From: Tumebacillus sp. BK434
Lineage (GTDB): Bacteria > Bacillota > Bacilli > Tumebacillales > Tumebacillaceae
Assembly: GCF_004340785.1 (NCBI RefSeq)
Contig: NZ_SLXS01000002.1
Span: 62,001-126,000, forward strand
DNA: 64,000 nt
Direction: 5' to 3'
This document shows positions 49,658 through 60,878 of the stretch, piece after piece. Both the position numbers and the translations under genes were made by a program. Every line of letters begins with the position of its first letter. Position 1 is the stretch's first letter. The notes under the pieces are model-generated. The model was given only the letters and a program-made list of their open reading frames with translations. It was not told where the DNA came from and searched no databases.

Positions 49658-52189
49658 ATGTGGAAACGGTTTTGGGAAGGACGTCTGGCCTTTGGGGGAG
49701 GCGGACAGGTTGAGGCGGGGCCGCTTGGCGGCGTCACTTCCCGATGGCAGCGGCTGCAAAGTCGGTTGGGAGCGGTGGCCGGCAGAGGGACGCTGGTGCT
49801 GGTGATCATGGCCTTCTTCCTCGGGCGGGCGATGATCTTAGGGGAGCTCGCCCCCTTTTCGATCGCCTTCTATGCGGTGATCCTGCGGCTGAAGCGGTCG
49901 GCCGCCAGACCGGTGCTGCTCGCGCTGATCGTCGGCTCCTTGACGGCCAACGGGCTGTTCTCGATCTGGCCGATGCTGGCCGGGGCGCTGCTCTTCTACA
50001 GGGTGGTCTACGGCATGCTGACCAAGAAGAAAGCGCTGACGCTCAACATGGTGCCTTTTGTCGTGTTCCTCGTCGACGCCGGGGTGCGGATGGCGGCCAA
50101 CGCGGCGATCGGCGATACGACGACCTACTCGCTGATGATGGCGCTGGTCGACGGGTTCCTCGCCATGGTACTGACGCTGATCTTCATCCAATCCTTGCCG
50201 ATCTTCACCTTCCAGCGCGGGGTCAAAGAGCTGCGCAACGAAGAGATCGTCTGCCTGGTGATCATGCTCGCTTCCGTACTGACCGGGTTCCACCATCTCT
50301 CGGTGGCCGGGATGTCGTTTGAAAATATATTTTCGCGCTACCTGATCATGCTGTTCGCGCTGATCGGGGGCGCCGGGGTCGCCGCAGGTGTTGGCGTGGT
50401 GACCGGAATCATTTTGACGATGGCAAGCATGCTGGCCGCTTCGCAGATCGGGCTGCTGGCATTTTCAGGACTTCTCGCAGGTCTGCTTCGCGATATGAAA
50501 AAAGCCGGGGTCGGCATCGGATTTGTGCTCGGCACGGCGATTCTGACGGTCTACGTCAATGACATGGCGTCGGTGATGATGGCGCTGCAAGAGTCGGCGG
50601 CGGCGTTTCTGCTGCTGCTCTTCACGCCGAAAAGCTTCATCGATCAAGTCTCCCGCTACGTGCCGGGGACGCACCAGCACTCGCTGTCGCAACAGGATTA
50701 TGCACGGCGCGTCCGCGACTTGATGGCGATGCGCATCCGCGAGGTGTCGAGCGTGTTTGACGAGTTGTCACGCACGTTCTCGCAGATCTCCGGCACCGTG
50801 GTCAAACCGCAGGATGATGTGATGAACAAGACGCTTGATACGGTCGCCAAAGAGGTGTGTGGCAGTTGCTTCAAGCGGACGCAATGTTGGGAGAAAAACT
50901 TTTACGGCACGTATCGCGCGCTGTTTGACACGGCGACCCTGATCGAAATCGACGGCGGGGTCAATCGGTCGAACATGCCGGCCGAGCTGAAGAAGTTCTG
51001 TGTGCGCACCGAGCAGATCCTGCCGGCGATGCACCGGGCGGTGGAGATGTCCAAACGGGACATGCAGTGGCAGTACCAGCTCGCGGACAGCCGCAATATG
51101 GTGGCGGCGCAACTGGCGGGGATCGGCACGATCATGGGGGATCTCGCGCAGGAGATTCGCAAGGAGAACAACGTGTCGGTCGATCATGAAGAGCACATTG
51201 TAGCAGCATTGGAACACCTTGGCCTCTCGATCCGGTCGGCCGATATCATCTCGCTCGATGAAGGGAAGGTGGAGATCGAAGTGACGTCGGCGGGGGCGGC
51301 GTCGGCCGACGAAGGGGAGAAGTTGATCGCGCCATTGCTGTCGGAGATCATCGGGGAGAACATCGTCGTCTCGCGCAAGAGATTCTGGGAAGACGAGAAC
51401 AGTGTGACGATGACCTTGTCCTCGGCGAAGGTGTACCACATTGAAACGGGTGTCGCCAGCGCGGCGAAAGACGGACGGATGCATTGCGGGGATTCCTTTA
51501 CGACGTTGGACGTGGGTAATGGCAAATTCGCCGTCGCTGTCAGCGACGGCATGGGCAACGGCGAGCGGGCGATGCAGGAATCGAGCGCAGCGATTCGGCT
51601 GCTGCAGCAGCTGCTCAAAGCGGGCTTTGAGGAGCAGATGGCGATTAAAACGGTGAATTCGGTGCTGCTCCTGCGCTCGAAAGACGAGATTTTTACGACG
51701 ATGGACTTAGCGTTGATCGACATGTTTACGGCGAAGACGGAGTTTCTGAAGATCGGTTCATCCCCGTCGTTCATCAAGCGCGGGCAGCAGGTGTTCTCGA
51801 TCGAAGGGGAGAACGTGCCGATCGGCATCCTGCAGGAGATCGACATCCAAACGGTTGAGGAGGAGCTGAAAGAAGGGGATCTGCTGATCCTGATGTCTGA
51901 CGGGATCTTCGACGCGCCGAAGCACACCGACGACAAGGAGGGCTGGCTGAAGAAGCGGATCGAAGAGTTTCAGTCAAGCAGCCCGCAGGAGATCGCCGAC
52001 ATGCTGGTCGAGCTTGCCGTGCGGATCAACCACGGCAAGATCATCGACGACATGACCGTGCTGGTGGCGAAAGTGGAAAAATACAAGCCGGAGTGGGCGA
52101 CGATCCGCATGCCGGGCGTGCAAAAGCTCAAACGCAACAAGACGGTCGCCGCCGCGGACGGAGCGGAAAAACTGGTGCCGATGAACTAG
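49658..52189 (+). CDS. spoIIE: Stage II sporulation protein E (SpoIIE phosphatase)
   Basis: An 843-residue sporulation protein. Ten or so membrane helices (about 45-330) are followed by a central oligomerisation region and a C-terminal PP2C-type phosphatase domain (about 590-805) with SDGMGNGERAMQES, a metal-binding LMSDGIFD and DDMTVLVAKVE. SpoIIE dephosphorylates SpoIIAA to activate sigma-F and works at the polar septum with FtsZ. Length matches B. subtilis (827). Start ATG 49658. The 21-bp-spaced promoter with Spo0A boxes upstream indicates activation at the start of sporulation. The yabS/yabT/tilS/hpt/ftsH order behind it is conserved. Confidence 0.96.
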   Translation: MWKRFWEGRLAFGGGGQVEAGPLGGVTSRWQRLQSRLGAVAGRGTLVLVIMAFFLGRAMILGELAPFSIAFYAVILRLKRSAARPVLLALIVGSLTANGLFSIWPMLAGALLFYRVVYGMLTKKKALTLNMVPFVVFLVDAGVRMAANAAIGDTTTYSLMMALVDGFLAMVLTLIFIQSLPIFTFQRGVKELRNEEIVCLVIMLASVLTGFHHLSVAGMSFENIFSRYLIMLFALIGGAGVAAGVGVVTGIILTMASMLAASQIGLLAFSGLLAGLLRDMKKAGVGIGFVLGTAILTVYVNDMASVMMALQESAAAFLLLLFTPKSFIDQVSRYVPGTHQHSLSQQDYARRVRDLMAMRIREVSSVFDELSRTFSQISGTVVKPQDDVMNKTLDTVAKEVCGSCFKRTQCWEKNFYGTYRALFDTATLIEIDGGVNRSNMPAELKKFCVRTEQILPAMHRAVEMSKRDMQWQYQLADSRNMVAAQLAGIGTIMGDLAQEIRKENNVSVDHEEHIVAALEHLGLSIRSADIISLDEGKVEIEVTSAGAASADEGEKLIAPLLSEIIGENIVVSRKRFWEDENSVTMTLSSAKVYHIETGVASAAKDGRMHCGDSFTTLDVGNGKFAVAVSDGMGNGERAMQESSAAIRLLQQLLKAGFEEQMAIKTVNSVLLLRSKDEIFTTMDLALIDMFTAKTEFLKIGSSPSFIKRGQQVFSIEGENVPIGILQEIDIQTVEEELKEGDLLILMSDGIFDAPKHTDDKEGWLKKRIEEFQSSSPQEIADMLVELAVRINHGKIIDDMTVLVAKVEKYKPEWATIRMPGVQKLKRNKTVAAADGAEKLVPMN

Positions 52190-52222
52190 AGATGAGATCG
52201 GGATGCTTTCTGAAATTGGGGA

Positions 52223-52252
52223 AAAGGGCTCTCATGTTGAGAGCCCTTTTTG
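52223..52252 (+). terminator. Terminator after spoIIE
   Basis: AAAAGGGCTCT and AGAGCCCTTTT pair around CATGTTG, with further Ts. It closes the spoIIE transcript 35 bases past the stop codon. Confidence 0.9.
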
Positions 52253-52396
52253 TATTTTACTTATGCAAATTAATAGATGCTAATAGTTTCAGCGCGGTGA
52301 TATGCTTAGACACGAGACAGAACAGATTCGGTTCGCTCAAGGGAGGTCGGCTCGCTCCCCTTGGAAGGTGTCCCTTCCGGAAGGGGGTGAGAGTTC

Positions 52397-52534
52397 GTGG
52401 AATGTACGCACGCGTCTGTTCAACTTATGATTCAAATCGGAATGTTCGCCATCGCATTGATGGGCCTGGGCATCTCAGTTTTGAACTTGTTGATCGTGCT
52501 GAGTAAGCTTTTCGCGAAAAACAGACAGAACTAG
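52397..52534 (+). CDS. Putative holin-like toxin, small membrane protein
   Basis: A 45-residue protein with one long hydrophobic helix (about 11-35: MIQIGMFAIALMGLGISVLN then LLIVL) and a basic tail LFAKNRQN. This layout (variable start, LM(I)QIG.F.I.LI, short KN tail) is that of the putative holin-like toxin family of Bacillus type I toxin-antitoxin loci. GTG 52397 has AAGGGGGTG nine bases upstream. That ribosome site lies in the palindrome CCCTTCCGGAAGGG and would be partly masked in a folded leader. An ATG at codon 11 is an alternative start. No antitoxin protein is adjacent; an antisense RNA is possible. It is an insertion relative to the usual spoIIE-yabS order. Confidence 0.65.
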   Translation: MECTHASVQLMIQIGMFAIALMGLGISVLNLLIVLSKLFAKNRQN

Positions 52535-52568
52535 ACCCCCTTGAGGCTGCAATCTCGCAGGGGGTCTA
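52532..52568. repeat. Inverted repeat at the end of the holin-like gene
   Basis: TAGACCCCCT (52532-52541) pairs perfectly with AGGGGGTCTA (52559-52568), and includes the stop codon of the small toxin. It lacks a U tract and may be an mRNA-stabilising end or part of an antisense RNA. Confidence 0.6.
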
Positions 52569-52638
52569 AAGTAGTATTTTACATCTTCTAGAGGTTGAAC
52601 AGCCGATCCCTTTGAGGGAAACGTCTGTTGTGACTCAC

Positions 52639-52675
52639 AACCGCAGGTGCTGGAACACTTGCGGTTCTTTTTTTA
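52639..52675 (+). terminator. Terminator downstream of the holin-like gene
   Basis: AACCGCAGGTG pairs with CACTTGCGGTT (one G-U pair) around CTGGAA and is followed by CTTTTTTTA. It can end the small-toxin transcript or a separate short RNA that begins after 52568. Confidence 0.85.
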
Positions 52676-52790
52676 TTTTACCACGAGATTTTCCTGAATA
52701 TAACGTTTTTATCTTGCACGTATTTGATTAGACCCCGCTGCATCGGGCAAAGATGGGGAGTAACATAGCTCGAAGAAGGGGTGGAACGAT

Positions 52791-53537
52791 ATGTGGAAGG
52801 ATATGAAGATGAAGCAGATCTTGCTGATTACCGACGGGTGCTCGAACAAAGGCAGCGATCCGGTGCAGGCGGCTCGGATGGCCCGCGCGCAAGGAATCGC
52901 CGTCAATGTGATCGGCATCGTCGACGGCGGGGACCTCGGCTCGGCCGGGCGGCGCGAGGCGGCGGAGATCGCCGAAGCGGGCGGCGGGCTGTCGCGGATC
53001 GTCGAAGCGAAACAGCTGGCGATGACGATGCACATGATGACCAAACACACCGTGCAGATGACGATCCAGCAGGTCGTCAACAAAGAGCTCAAGCAGCTCC
53101 TCGGCACCGACGCGGAAGGCCTCCCGCCGCAAAAGCGCACCGAGGTCGCTGAGATGGTCGACCGCATGGGCGACGAAGCCTTGCTCCAGCTCGTTCTGCT
53201 CATCGACACGTCCGCCTCGATGCATGAAAAGCTCCCCACCGTGCGCGAAGCGATCCGCGACCTGCAGATCGGGCTCGACGTGCGCAAAGGCTCGCATCGG
53301 GCGGCGATCCTCACCTTCCCGAGCTCCCCGACCGAAGATGTGCGCGTGCTCTCTGCGTTTTCCGACACGCTCGACCTGAACAAGCTCTCGGGCGACCTGC
53401 GCGCCCAGGGCGGCACGCCGACAGGACCGGCGATCGAGCGGGCCGTCCAGCTGTTCCAAGCCGGTTCGGCACCGCTGTTGACTCCGTACCGCGAAGAGGA
53501 TGATCGCGATGGCGACATGGCAGCCTACGTCGTTTGA
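52791..53537 (+). CDS. yabS: VWA-domain protein YabS
   Basis: A 248-residue cytoplasmic protein homologous by position and motifs to B. subtilis YabS. The N-terminal part opens KQILLITDGCSNKG, a VWA-type metal site variant. The C-terminal half contains a second MIDAS motif DTSAS (139-143) and the GGTPTGPAI threonine. In B. subtilis yabS lies between spoIIE and the kinase gene yabT, as here. ATG 52791 has GAAGGGG upstream; ATGs at codons 5 and 7 are possible. The end overlaps the yabT start by 29 bases, so the products are probably made together. Confidence 0.88.
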   Translation: MWKDMKMKQILLITDGCSNKGSDPVQAARMARAQGIAVNVIGIVDGGDLGSAGRREAAEIAEAGGGLSRIVEAKQLAMTMHMMTKHTVQMTIQQVVNKELKQLLGTDAEGLPPQKRTEVAEMVDRMGDEALLQLVLLIDTSASMHEKLPTVREAIRDLQIGLDVRKGSHRAAILTFPSSPTEDVRVLSAFSDTLDLNKLSGDLRAQGGTPTGPAIERAVQLFQAGSAPLLTPYREEDDRDGDMAAYVV

Positions 53538-54447
53538 GCCGCTGTTTCGGACGGGCAGCACGATCACCGGCGTCTGGAACAAGCAGCGCTATCTCGTCGA
53601 GAGCATGCTCGGGCGCGGCGCCAACGGCGAAGTATACCGCGTCGTCAAGCCAAACGGCGAACGGCTCGCGCTGAAAGTGTCGCCACAGTCGAGCGACATC
53701 GCGCTGGAACATAAAATTCTGCACCAGTTGCAAGGGGTGGCTCGAGGCATCGACCTCGGGCCGCTTGTCTTTGACTTGGATGACGCCGACACCCCGCGCG
53801 GCAAAGCGTTCTTCTACGTGATGGAGCAGGTGCACGGCACCTCCCTGCCCCCGTTTCTGAAAAAGCGCGGCGGGCACTGGCTGCCGGTGCTCCTGCTGCA
53901 GCTGTGCACCTATCTGGAGCGGATGCACAAGCTCGGCTTTTGCTTCGGCGATCTGAAAGCGGAAAACTGCCTCGTCGACGAAAAACGGGGCCGGCTGCGG
54001 CTGGTCGACTTCGGCGGCGTCACACCGTTTGGGCGCGGGGTCAAAGAGTACACCGAATGGTATGACCGCGCCTGGTGGGGGCAAGGCAGCCGCCGCGCCG
54101 ATGAGTCGTACGACGTGTTTGCGCTGACGATGATGGCCGTCGCCCTGCTCGCCCCCGACCTGCGCCACAAGCTCGCACTGCTCACCGTGCCGAATTTTTC
54201 CCTGCTCCAGCAAAGCGTCCGCGCCGACCCGAGGCTCGCCCCGTGGCGCGATCTGCTCGGAGCGGTGTGGAGCGGGCGGGTGACGACGGTGGAGCGCTTC
54301 CGGGAACGGCTGATGCCGATGGTCAAAGCGAGCGTGCAGCAGGAACAGCGCGCGGCAGACGCAGCGCCTCGACAAGACTGGAGCGACTGGCTGCTTCTGG
54401 GATCGGCCGCGGTGCTCGTCGGAGCGGTTTGCCTGATTTTTTTGTAG
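53509..54447 (+). CDS. yabT: Serine/threonine protein kinase YabT
   Basis: A 312-residue Hanks-type kinase with a single C-terminal membrane helix (about 290-310). The glycine loop is LGRGANGEVYRV, the VAIK lysine is in LALKVS, the catalytic loop is FGDLKAEN (a G for R variant of HRDLKxxN), and the metal site is DFGG. It has no PASTA repeats, as in B. subtilis YabT, a forespore septum kinase activated by DNA that phosphorylates RecA and others. The start ATG 53509 is preferred over 53500 because AAGAGG is nine bases upstream. HRD arginine is lost, as in YabT. Confidence 0.88.
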   Translation: MATWQPTSFEPLFRTGSTITGVWNKQRYLVESMLGRGANGEVYRVVKPNGERLALKVSPQSSDIALEHKILHQLQGVARGIDLGPLVFDLDDADTPRGKAFFYVMEQVHGTSLPPFLKKRGGHWLPVLLLQLCTYLERMHKLGFCFGDLKAENCLVDEKRGRLRLVDFGGVTPFGRGVKEYTEWYDRAWWGQGSRRADESYDVFALTMMAVALLAPDLRHKLALLTVPNFSLLQQSVRADPRLAPWRDLLGAVWSGRVTTVERFRERLMPMVKASVQQEQRAADAAPRQDWSDWLLLGSAAVLVGAVCLIFL

Positions 54448-54533
54448 CGTTCTTTTGCAGAGGACGGAAGGAAACCAAGCCCCAAACGCGAACTCTGTGA
54501 AAACGATTTTGAAGGGGAACAGGTGAACACGCA

Positions 54534-55307
54534 ATGAGCAGAAGTTTGGAAGTGGCGCTGGACCTGTGCCTGCGGGCCGGGAATATCATGCTGAGATGCG
54601 GAGCCGAGACTTCGCGCGTCGAAGATACGATCGCGCGGCTCGGCTACACGTATGGAGTCGATCAGGTCCAGAGCTTTGTCACGCCGACCGGTATTTTTAT
54701 TTCCGTGGAAATGGCCGGCGAGACGACGCGCACCGGGATGCTGCGCATCAGCGGATCATCGGGGATCAACCTCTCCCAGGTGCACCGCGTCAACGACCTG
54801 TCGCGGCGCTATGCGTCAGGTCTGGTCAGTGTCGAGGAGGTGCTGGCTTCGTTTGACGAGTTCGAACGGGCGCCGGTCACCTACCGGCTGCGCTACCAGC
54901 ACTTGGCGTCGGCGTTTGCGTCGGGCGCGTTTGCCGTGCTCTTTGGCGGCAGCTGGCCGGAGTTTGCCGTCGGGGCGCTCTGCGGCTGGATCTCGCATTT
55001 TGTGCTGGGCATGGTCAGCGGCGCGATGCCGTATTTTCTCAGCGTGTTCTTCGCTGCCTTCGCAGGCGTCTCGCTGGCGGTGATCGGTGTCGTGCTGTCG
55101 GTCGCGACCAATTTTGAAGCGGCGATCATCGGGGCGGTCATCCCGCTCGTGCCGGGGGTGTCGGTGACCAACGCCGTGCGCGACCTGATGGCGGGCGAAC
55201 TGCTCGCCGGCGTGGCGCGGGCGGCGGAAGGCTTTCTCGTCGCGTTCGCCATCGCGGCAGCCGTTGCGCTGGTGCTGGCGATTCGCGTGCACGGGGGGTT
55301 GTGGTAG
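54534..55307 (+). CDS. Threonine/serine exporter, ThrE N-terminal half
   Basis: A 257-residue protein: a soluble N-terminal part of about 110 residues with ETSRVEDTIARL, followed by five helices and the motif PLVPGVSVTNAVRDLMAGELLAG. This is the ThrE/YjjP family half, which partners with a short ThrE_2/YjjB half. Together they export threonine, serine or small organic acids. Start ATG 54534. It abuts the second half (stop TAG directly before ATG). The pair is inserted between yabT and tilS, which are adjacent in B. subtilis. Confidence 0.87.
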   Translation: MSRSLEVALDLCLRAGNIMLRCGAETSRVEDTIARLGYTYGVDQVQSFVTPTGIFISVEMAGETTRTGMLRISGSSGINLSQVHRVNDLSRRYASGLVSVEEVLASFDEFERAPVTYRLRYQHLASAFASGAFAVLFGGSWPEFAVGALCGWISHFVLGMVSGAMPYFLSVFFAAFAGVSLAVIGVVLSVATNFEAAIIGAVIPLVPGVSVTNAVRDLMAGELLAGVARAAEGFLVAFAIAAAVALVLAIRVHGGLW

Positions 55308-55775
55308 ATGATGACGGGACAGGAGATCTTGCAGCTCTTGCTGCTCGCGGGGATCGCGTTTTCGGCGACCGTTTGCTATGCCGTGCTCTATCAGATTCCG
55401 AAAAAAGCGCTCCTGCTGGTCGGCTTCGTCGGTTTCTCCGGCTGGTTGATGCAGTATTTCATCCGGCAGCTGACCGATTCGCCCGTCTTCGCCGCCCTGC
55501 TCGGCGGTTTTCTCGTCGGGGCGCTCAGTGAAAAGCTGGCCCGGCGCATGCGCATGCCGGTCACCGTCTTTGTCGTCGGCGGGATCGTGCCGCTGGTGCC
55601 GGGGTCGTCGGCGATGGCGACGATGCGCGAATTTGTGATGGGCGACTATCTGGAAGGACTGTCGCGAGGGACGCTGACCCTGCTGATCGCCTCGGCGATC
55701 TCGGCGGGACTCGTGCTCGCCGGCTCTTTGCTGCGCCTCGATTGGAGGGGGAAACGTGCTGGAAAACGTGAATGA
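55308..55775 (+). CDS. Threonine/serine exporter, ThrE_2 (YjjB-like) half
   Basis: A 155-residue membrane protein with four or five helices and the motif GGIVPLVPGSSAMATMREFVMGDY, the mirror of the NAVRDLMAGE motif in its partner. It is the small subunit of a split ThrE exporter. It starts directly after the stop codon of the large half and overlaps tilS by 20 bases. Confidence 0.87.
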   Translation: MMTGQEILQLLLLAGIAFSATVCYAVLYQIPKKALLLVGFVGFSGWLMQYFIRQLTDSPVFAALLGGFLVGALSEKLARRMRMPVTVFVVGGIVPLVPGSSAMATMREFVMGDYLEGLSRGTLTLLIASAISAGLVLAGSLLRLDWRGKRAGKRE

Positions 55776-57189
55776 GACGATCCGCCGCCACCGGCTGTTG
55801 GAAACGGGGGACCGGGTGTTGGTCGCCGTCTCCGGCGGGGTCGACTCCTGCGTGCTGCTCGATGTGCTCCTGAAGCTGCGCGCGGCGTGGGACTTGCAGC
55901 TGGCCGTCGTGCACGTCGACCACGGCCTGCGCGGCGAAGCGTCGGCGGGCGACGCCCGGTTTGTTAAGCAGCTGGCTGAGCGGCACGGACTGCCTGTGTT
56001 CGTTCAAAGATTGGATGTCGAGGCGTATGCGAAACAGCACAAGCTCTCGATCCAGACGGCCGCCAGGAAGGTGCGGTACGGCTTTTTCGAGCAAGTCGCC
56101 AAACAGACCGCCAGCGCCCGGCTTCTCACCGCTCACCATGCGGACGATCAGGCGGAAACGGTGCTGATGCGCATCCTGCGCGGCACCTCGACACGGGGGC
56201 TGGCCGGCATCCCCGTCAAGCGCGAAGAGAACGGGCTCACTTACGTGCGCCCGCTCCTCGACATCTGGCGGGAAGAGATCGAAAGCTATGCGGCGGCACA
56301 GGGCATCCTGTATCGGGAAGACGCTTCCAATGCATCATTAAAATACATTCGTAATAAGATACGATTACAACTTTTCCCCGAACTCACCCGTGGCTACAAT
56401 GAACAGGTGAAGGCTGCGCTGCTGCAGCTCTCCCAACTGGCGCGGGAAGACGAGAGCTATCTGGAGGAACTGGCGCAGGCGCGCTTTTCCGAAGCTGTCT
56501 TGCCGGCGGGTGCAGGCCGTTTAAAAGTCAATTGTGAACATTTTGTTGAAAGTCCGCTTCCTTTACAACGACGGGTAATTACACTAATATTATATTATCT
56601 GTGCGGACATACCATCCAATGGGAGCAAGTACATATCGAGAGCATCCGCTCCCTGTTGGTCAGCTCATCGCCGAGCGGCCGTTTGACCTTGCCTGGCGGG
56701 GTATCCGCCTGGCGCGAGTACAACGACGCTTATGTAAGCGTTGACAAGCCAATTCTGGCCGGCGAGGCTCCTGCGCCCGTACAGCAGTTTGTGCTGGGCA
56801 AGGAATTCATAGCCGGCGCGTTGAAGTTTACGGTAGAACCGCCGGGGTTTGCCATTCGTTTGGAGGCAGAAGTGACACCAGGGGTGCCGCCTCGTCCGAC
56901 AGACGCCTGGGAAGCCCAATTCGATGCTGATGAATTGTCCGGCTCCTGCATATACATACGGACATGGGAACAAGGCGACGGATTCCGGCCCTTCGGAATG
57001 CAAGGCACGAAGCTGATCAGCGATGTATTCGTTGACGCCAAAGTGCCTAAACATAAGCGCATGGCGTGGCCGCTCTTTTGTATCGACAGCGAGATCGCAT
57101 GGGTGGTTGGCATCCGGCGGGGACAGCAGGCAATGGTCACCGACAAGACTCAAAGAACGCTCGTCCTCCGGGCGGTGCGGCTCTCTTAA
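55756..57189 (+). CDS. tilS: tRNA(Ile) lysidine synthetase
   Basis: A 477-residue enzyme that converts C34 of tRNA-Ile2 to lysidine using ATP and lysine. The PP-loop is AVSGGVDSCVLL (SGGVDS 26-31), and HVDHGLRGEAS and LTAHHADDQAETVLMRILRG follow. The C-terminal TilS_C domain includes RTWEQGDGFRPFGMQGTKLISDVFVD. Start GTG 55756 follows GGAGGGGG. A segment of about 300 bases (56330-56640) is clearly more AT-rich than the rest of the gene. Essential for AUA decoding; order with hpt and ftsH is conserved. Confidence 0.95.
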   Translation: MLENVNETIRRHRLLETGDRVLVAVSGGVDSCVLLDVLLKLRAAWDLQLAVVHVDHGLRGEASAGDARFVKQLAERHGLPVFVQRLDVEAYAKQHKLSIQTAARKVRYGFFEQVAKQTASARLLTAHHADDQAETVLMRILRGTSTRGLAGIPVKREENGLTYVRPLLDIWREEIESYAAAQGILYREDASNASLKYIRNKIRLQLFPELTRGYNEQVKAALLQLSQLAREDESYLEELAQARFSEAVLPAGAGRLKVNCEHFVESPLPLQRRVITLILYYLCGHTIQWEQVHIESIRSLLVSSSPSGRLTLPGGVSAWREYNDAYVSVDKPILAGEAPAPVQQFVLGKEFIAGALKFTVEPPGFAIRLEAEVTPGVPPRPTDAWEAQFDADELSGSCIYIRTWEQGDGFRPFGMQGTKLISDVFVDAKVPKHKRMAWPLFCIDSEIAWVVGIRRGQQAMVTDKTQRTLVLRAVRLS

Positions 57190-57213
57190 TTTTTCAGGGG
57201 GGTACACGAACCT

Positions 57214-57753
57214 ATGCATACAGATGTGCAAGAGATTCTCTTCACCGAAGAAGAAGTCTCCGCCAAAGTGCGCGAGCTGGGCGAACAGATCACCCGTGAC
57301 TATCAGGGACAGGATCTGCTCGTCATCGGCATCTTGAAAGGCGCCGCGATGTTTATGGGCGACTTGGTCAAACGGATCGACATGGTGGTGGAGATGGACT
57401 TTATGGCGGTCTCCAGCTACGGCAAGTCCTCCGAGTCCTCCGGCGTCGTGCGGATCATCAAAGACCTCGACAAGAGCATTGAAGGGCGTCACGTGCTGAT
57501 CGTGGAAGACATCATCGACACGGGGCTGACCCTGCATTATTTAAAGAACCTGCTGGAGCAAAGAAGCGCCGCTTCGGTCAAAGTCGCCGCACTTCTCGAC
57601 AAGCCGGAGCGCCGCCAAGTTGAGATTGCCCCGGACTATCTCGGATTCTCCGTGCCGGATCACTTCATCATCGGCTACGGTCTGGATTATGCCGAGCGAT
57701 ACCGCAACCTCCCCTATGTCGGGGTTTTGAAACCGGAAGTTTATCAATCCTAA
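57214..57753 (+). CDS. hpt: Hypoxanthine phosphoribosyltransferase
   Basis: A 179-residue purine salvage enzyme transferring phosphoribose from PRPP to hypoxanthine or guanine. The PRPP loop [11 protein letters not shown] is at about 97-107. [12 protein letters not shown] and the C-terminal [26 protein letters not shown] are typical of bacterial HPRT (HprT). ATG 57214 follows GGGGGGT. It lies between tilS and ftsH as in Bacillus. Confidence 0.95.
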   Translation: MHTDVQEILFTEEEVSAKVRELGEQITRDYQGQDLLVIGILKGAAMFMGDLVKRIDMVVEMDFMAVSSYGKSSESSGVVRIIKDLDKSIEGRHVLIVEDIIDTGLTLHYLKNLLEQRSAASVKVAALLDKPERRQVEIAPDYLGFSVPDHFIIGYGLDYAERYRNLPYVGVLKPEVYQS

Positions 57754-57802
57754 ACGCTTGTCTGGCGTATGTGGTACCTGGGGTGCCGAGAGGAGGTAAG
57801 GA

Positions 57803-59710
<1,908 letters not shown>

Positions 59711-59724
59711 AACTGGAGACTTTA

Positions 59725-59762
59725 GAAAAAACACCTGTCGCTCCTACGGCAGGTGTTTTTTT
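59725..59762 (+). terminator. Terminator after ftsH
   Basis: AACACCTG and CAGGTGTT pair around a loop that can itself form two CG pairs, followed by a run of seven Ts. It closes the spoIIE-to-ftsH gene group. Confidence 0.9.
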
Positions 59763-59781
59763 GGAGGGTGGATGAAACAAC

Positions 59782-60864
59782 TTGAGACTCGCATCGCTGC
59801 AGAACATCACACCAGAAACCAGGCTCGCTCAGCCACTCTTAGATGAAAAAGGTCTGGTTTTGCTGAACAAAGGAGTCGTGCTCTCAGACAGCCTGGCCAA
59901 ACGACTGCTGAACTTGGGCATCACCTCGGTCTATATTGAAGATGTACGCACGGAAGACGTGGTGATCGAGGAGGTCATCTCGCAGGAGACACGGCAGGAA
60001 GCGTTGCAGCTCGTCTTCACCACGCTGCAGAGCGTGCAGACCTCGGAGCAGCACCCGCGCCAATTTTATCAGGACTTGAACGGACGGAACATCCGCCGCC
60101 TGTTCGACACCGTCCTGCACGAGATGAAAGGCAAGCCCAATCTGCTGCTCAGCGTCTCCAACATCTACACGAGCGACGGATTCCTCTACCACCACTCGGT
60201 CAACGTCGCGCTGATGGCGCTGGCGATCGGCATCGAATACGGATTGACAGAAAAGCAGCTGCTCGACCTTGGCGTCGGCACCCTGCTTCATGATATCGGG
60301 AAGTTGCGCCTGCCCCAGGACATCTTGAACAAGCCGGGCAGGCTGACCCCGGAAGAGTATGAGATCATCAAGCAGCATCCGATGATCGGCTACGAAATGC
60401 TTCGCCTGCAAGACGACATCTCCGTCGTCTCCGCCCATGTGGCCTTGCAGCACCATGAGCGGGTCGACGGCACGGGCTACCCGCGCGGCATCAAAGGCGA
60501 GGAGATGCACATCTTCGGCAAAATCACCGCCGTCGCCGATGTGTACGAGGCGTTGACCGCCAACCGCGTCTACCGCAAAGGGCAGCTGCCGCATGAAGCG
60601 TTAGAGCTGCTGCTCGGCGCGTGCGGCACGCATTTTGACCGCGAGATCGTCGAGCTGTTTCTGAAGACGGTCGCCATCTACCCGACCGGACTGACCGTCC
60701 GGCTCAATTCGGGGGAGACGGGTGTGATCATCCGCCAGAACCCGACACATCCCCAGCGTCCGGTGATCCGCGTGCTCCAAGACGCAGCGGGGCGGCCGGT
60801 AGAAGCGTACGAAATCAACCTGATGGAGCATCTGACCACATTGATCACTGCATGTGAGTGCTAA
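59782..60864 (+). CDS. HD-GYP domain phosphodiesterase
   Basis: A 360-residue protein with a 60-residue N-terminal part of the DUF3391/PilZ-like type seen in HD-GYP proteins ([20 protein letters not shown]). It is followed by an HD-GYP domain: [33 protein letters not shown] and [16 protein letters not shown]. These enzymes hydrolyse cyclic-di-GMP in the cytoplasm. The start is TTG 59782 with GGAGGGTG about 11 bases upstream. It is not in an operon with ftsH because a terminator lies between. fhs begins 14 bases after its stop. Confidence 0.88.
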   Translation: MRLASLQNITPETRLAQPLLDEKGLVLLNKGVVLSDSLAKRLLNLGITSVYIEDVRTEDVVIEEVISQETRQEALQLVFTTLQSVQTSEQHPRQFYQDLNGRNIRRLFDTVLHEMKGKPNLLLSVSNIYTSDGFLYHHSVNVALMALAIGIEYGLTEKQLLDLGVGTLLHDIGKLRLPQDILNKPGRLTPEEYEIIKQHPMIGYEMLRLQDDISVVSAHVALQHHERVDGTGYPRGIKGEEMHIFGKITAVADVYEALTANRVYRKGQLPHEALELLLGACGTHFDREIVELFLKTVAIYPTGLTVRLNSGETGVIIRQNPTHPQRPVIRVLQDAAGRPVEAYEINLMEHLTTLITACEC

Positions 60865-60878
60865 GGAGAGTCGATACC

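Noticed and set aside
52709-53582. Minus-strand frames opposite yabS
   Set aside because: Antisense to a gene with conserved motifs and position; Arg/Ser-rich composition without domains.
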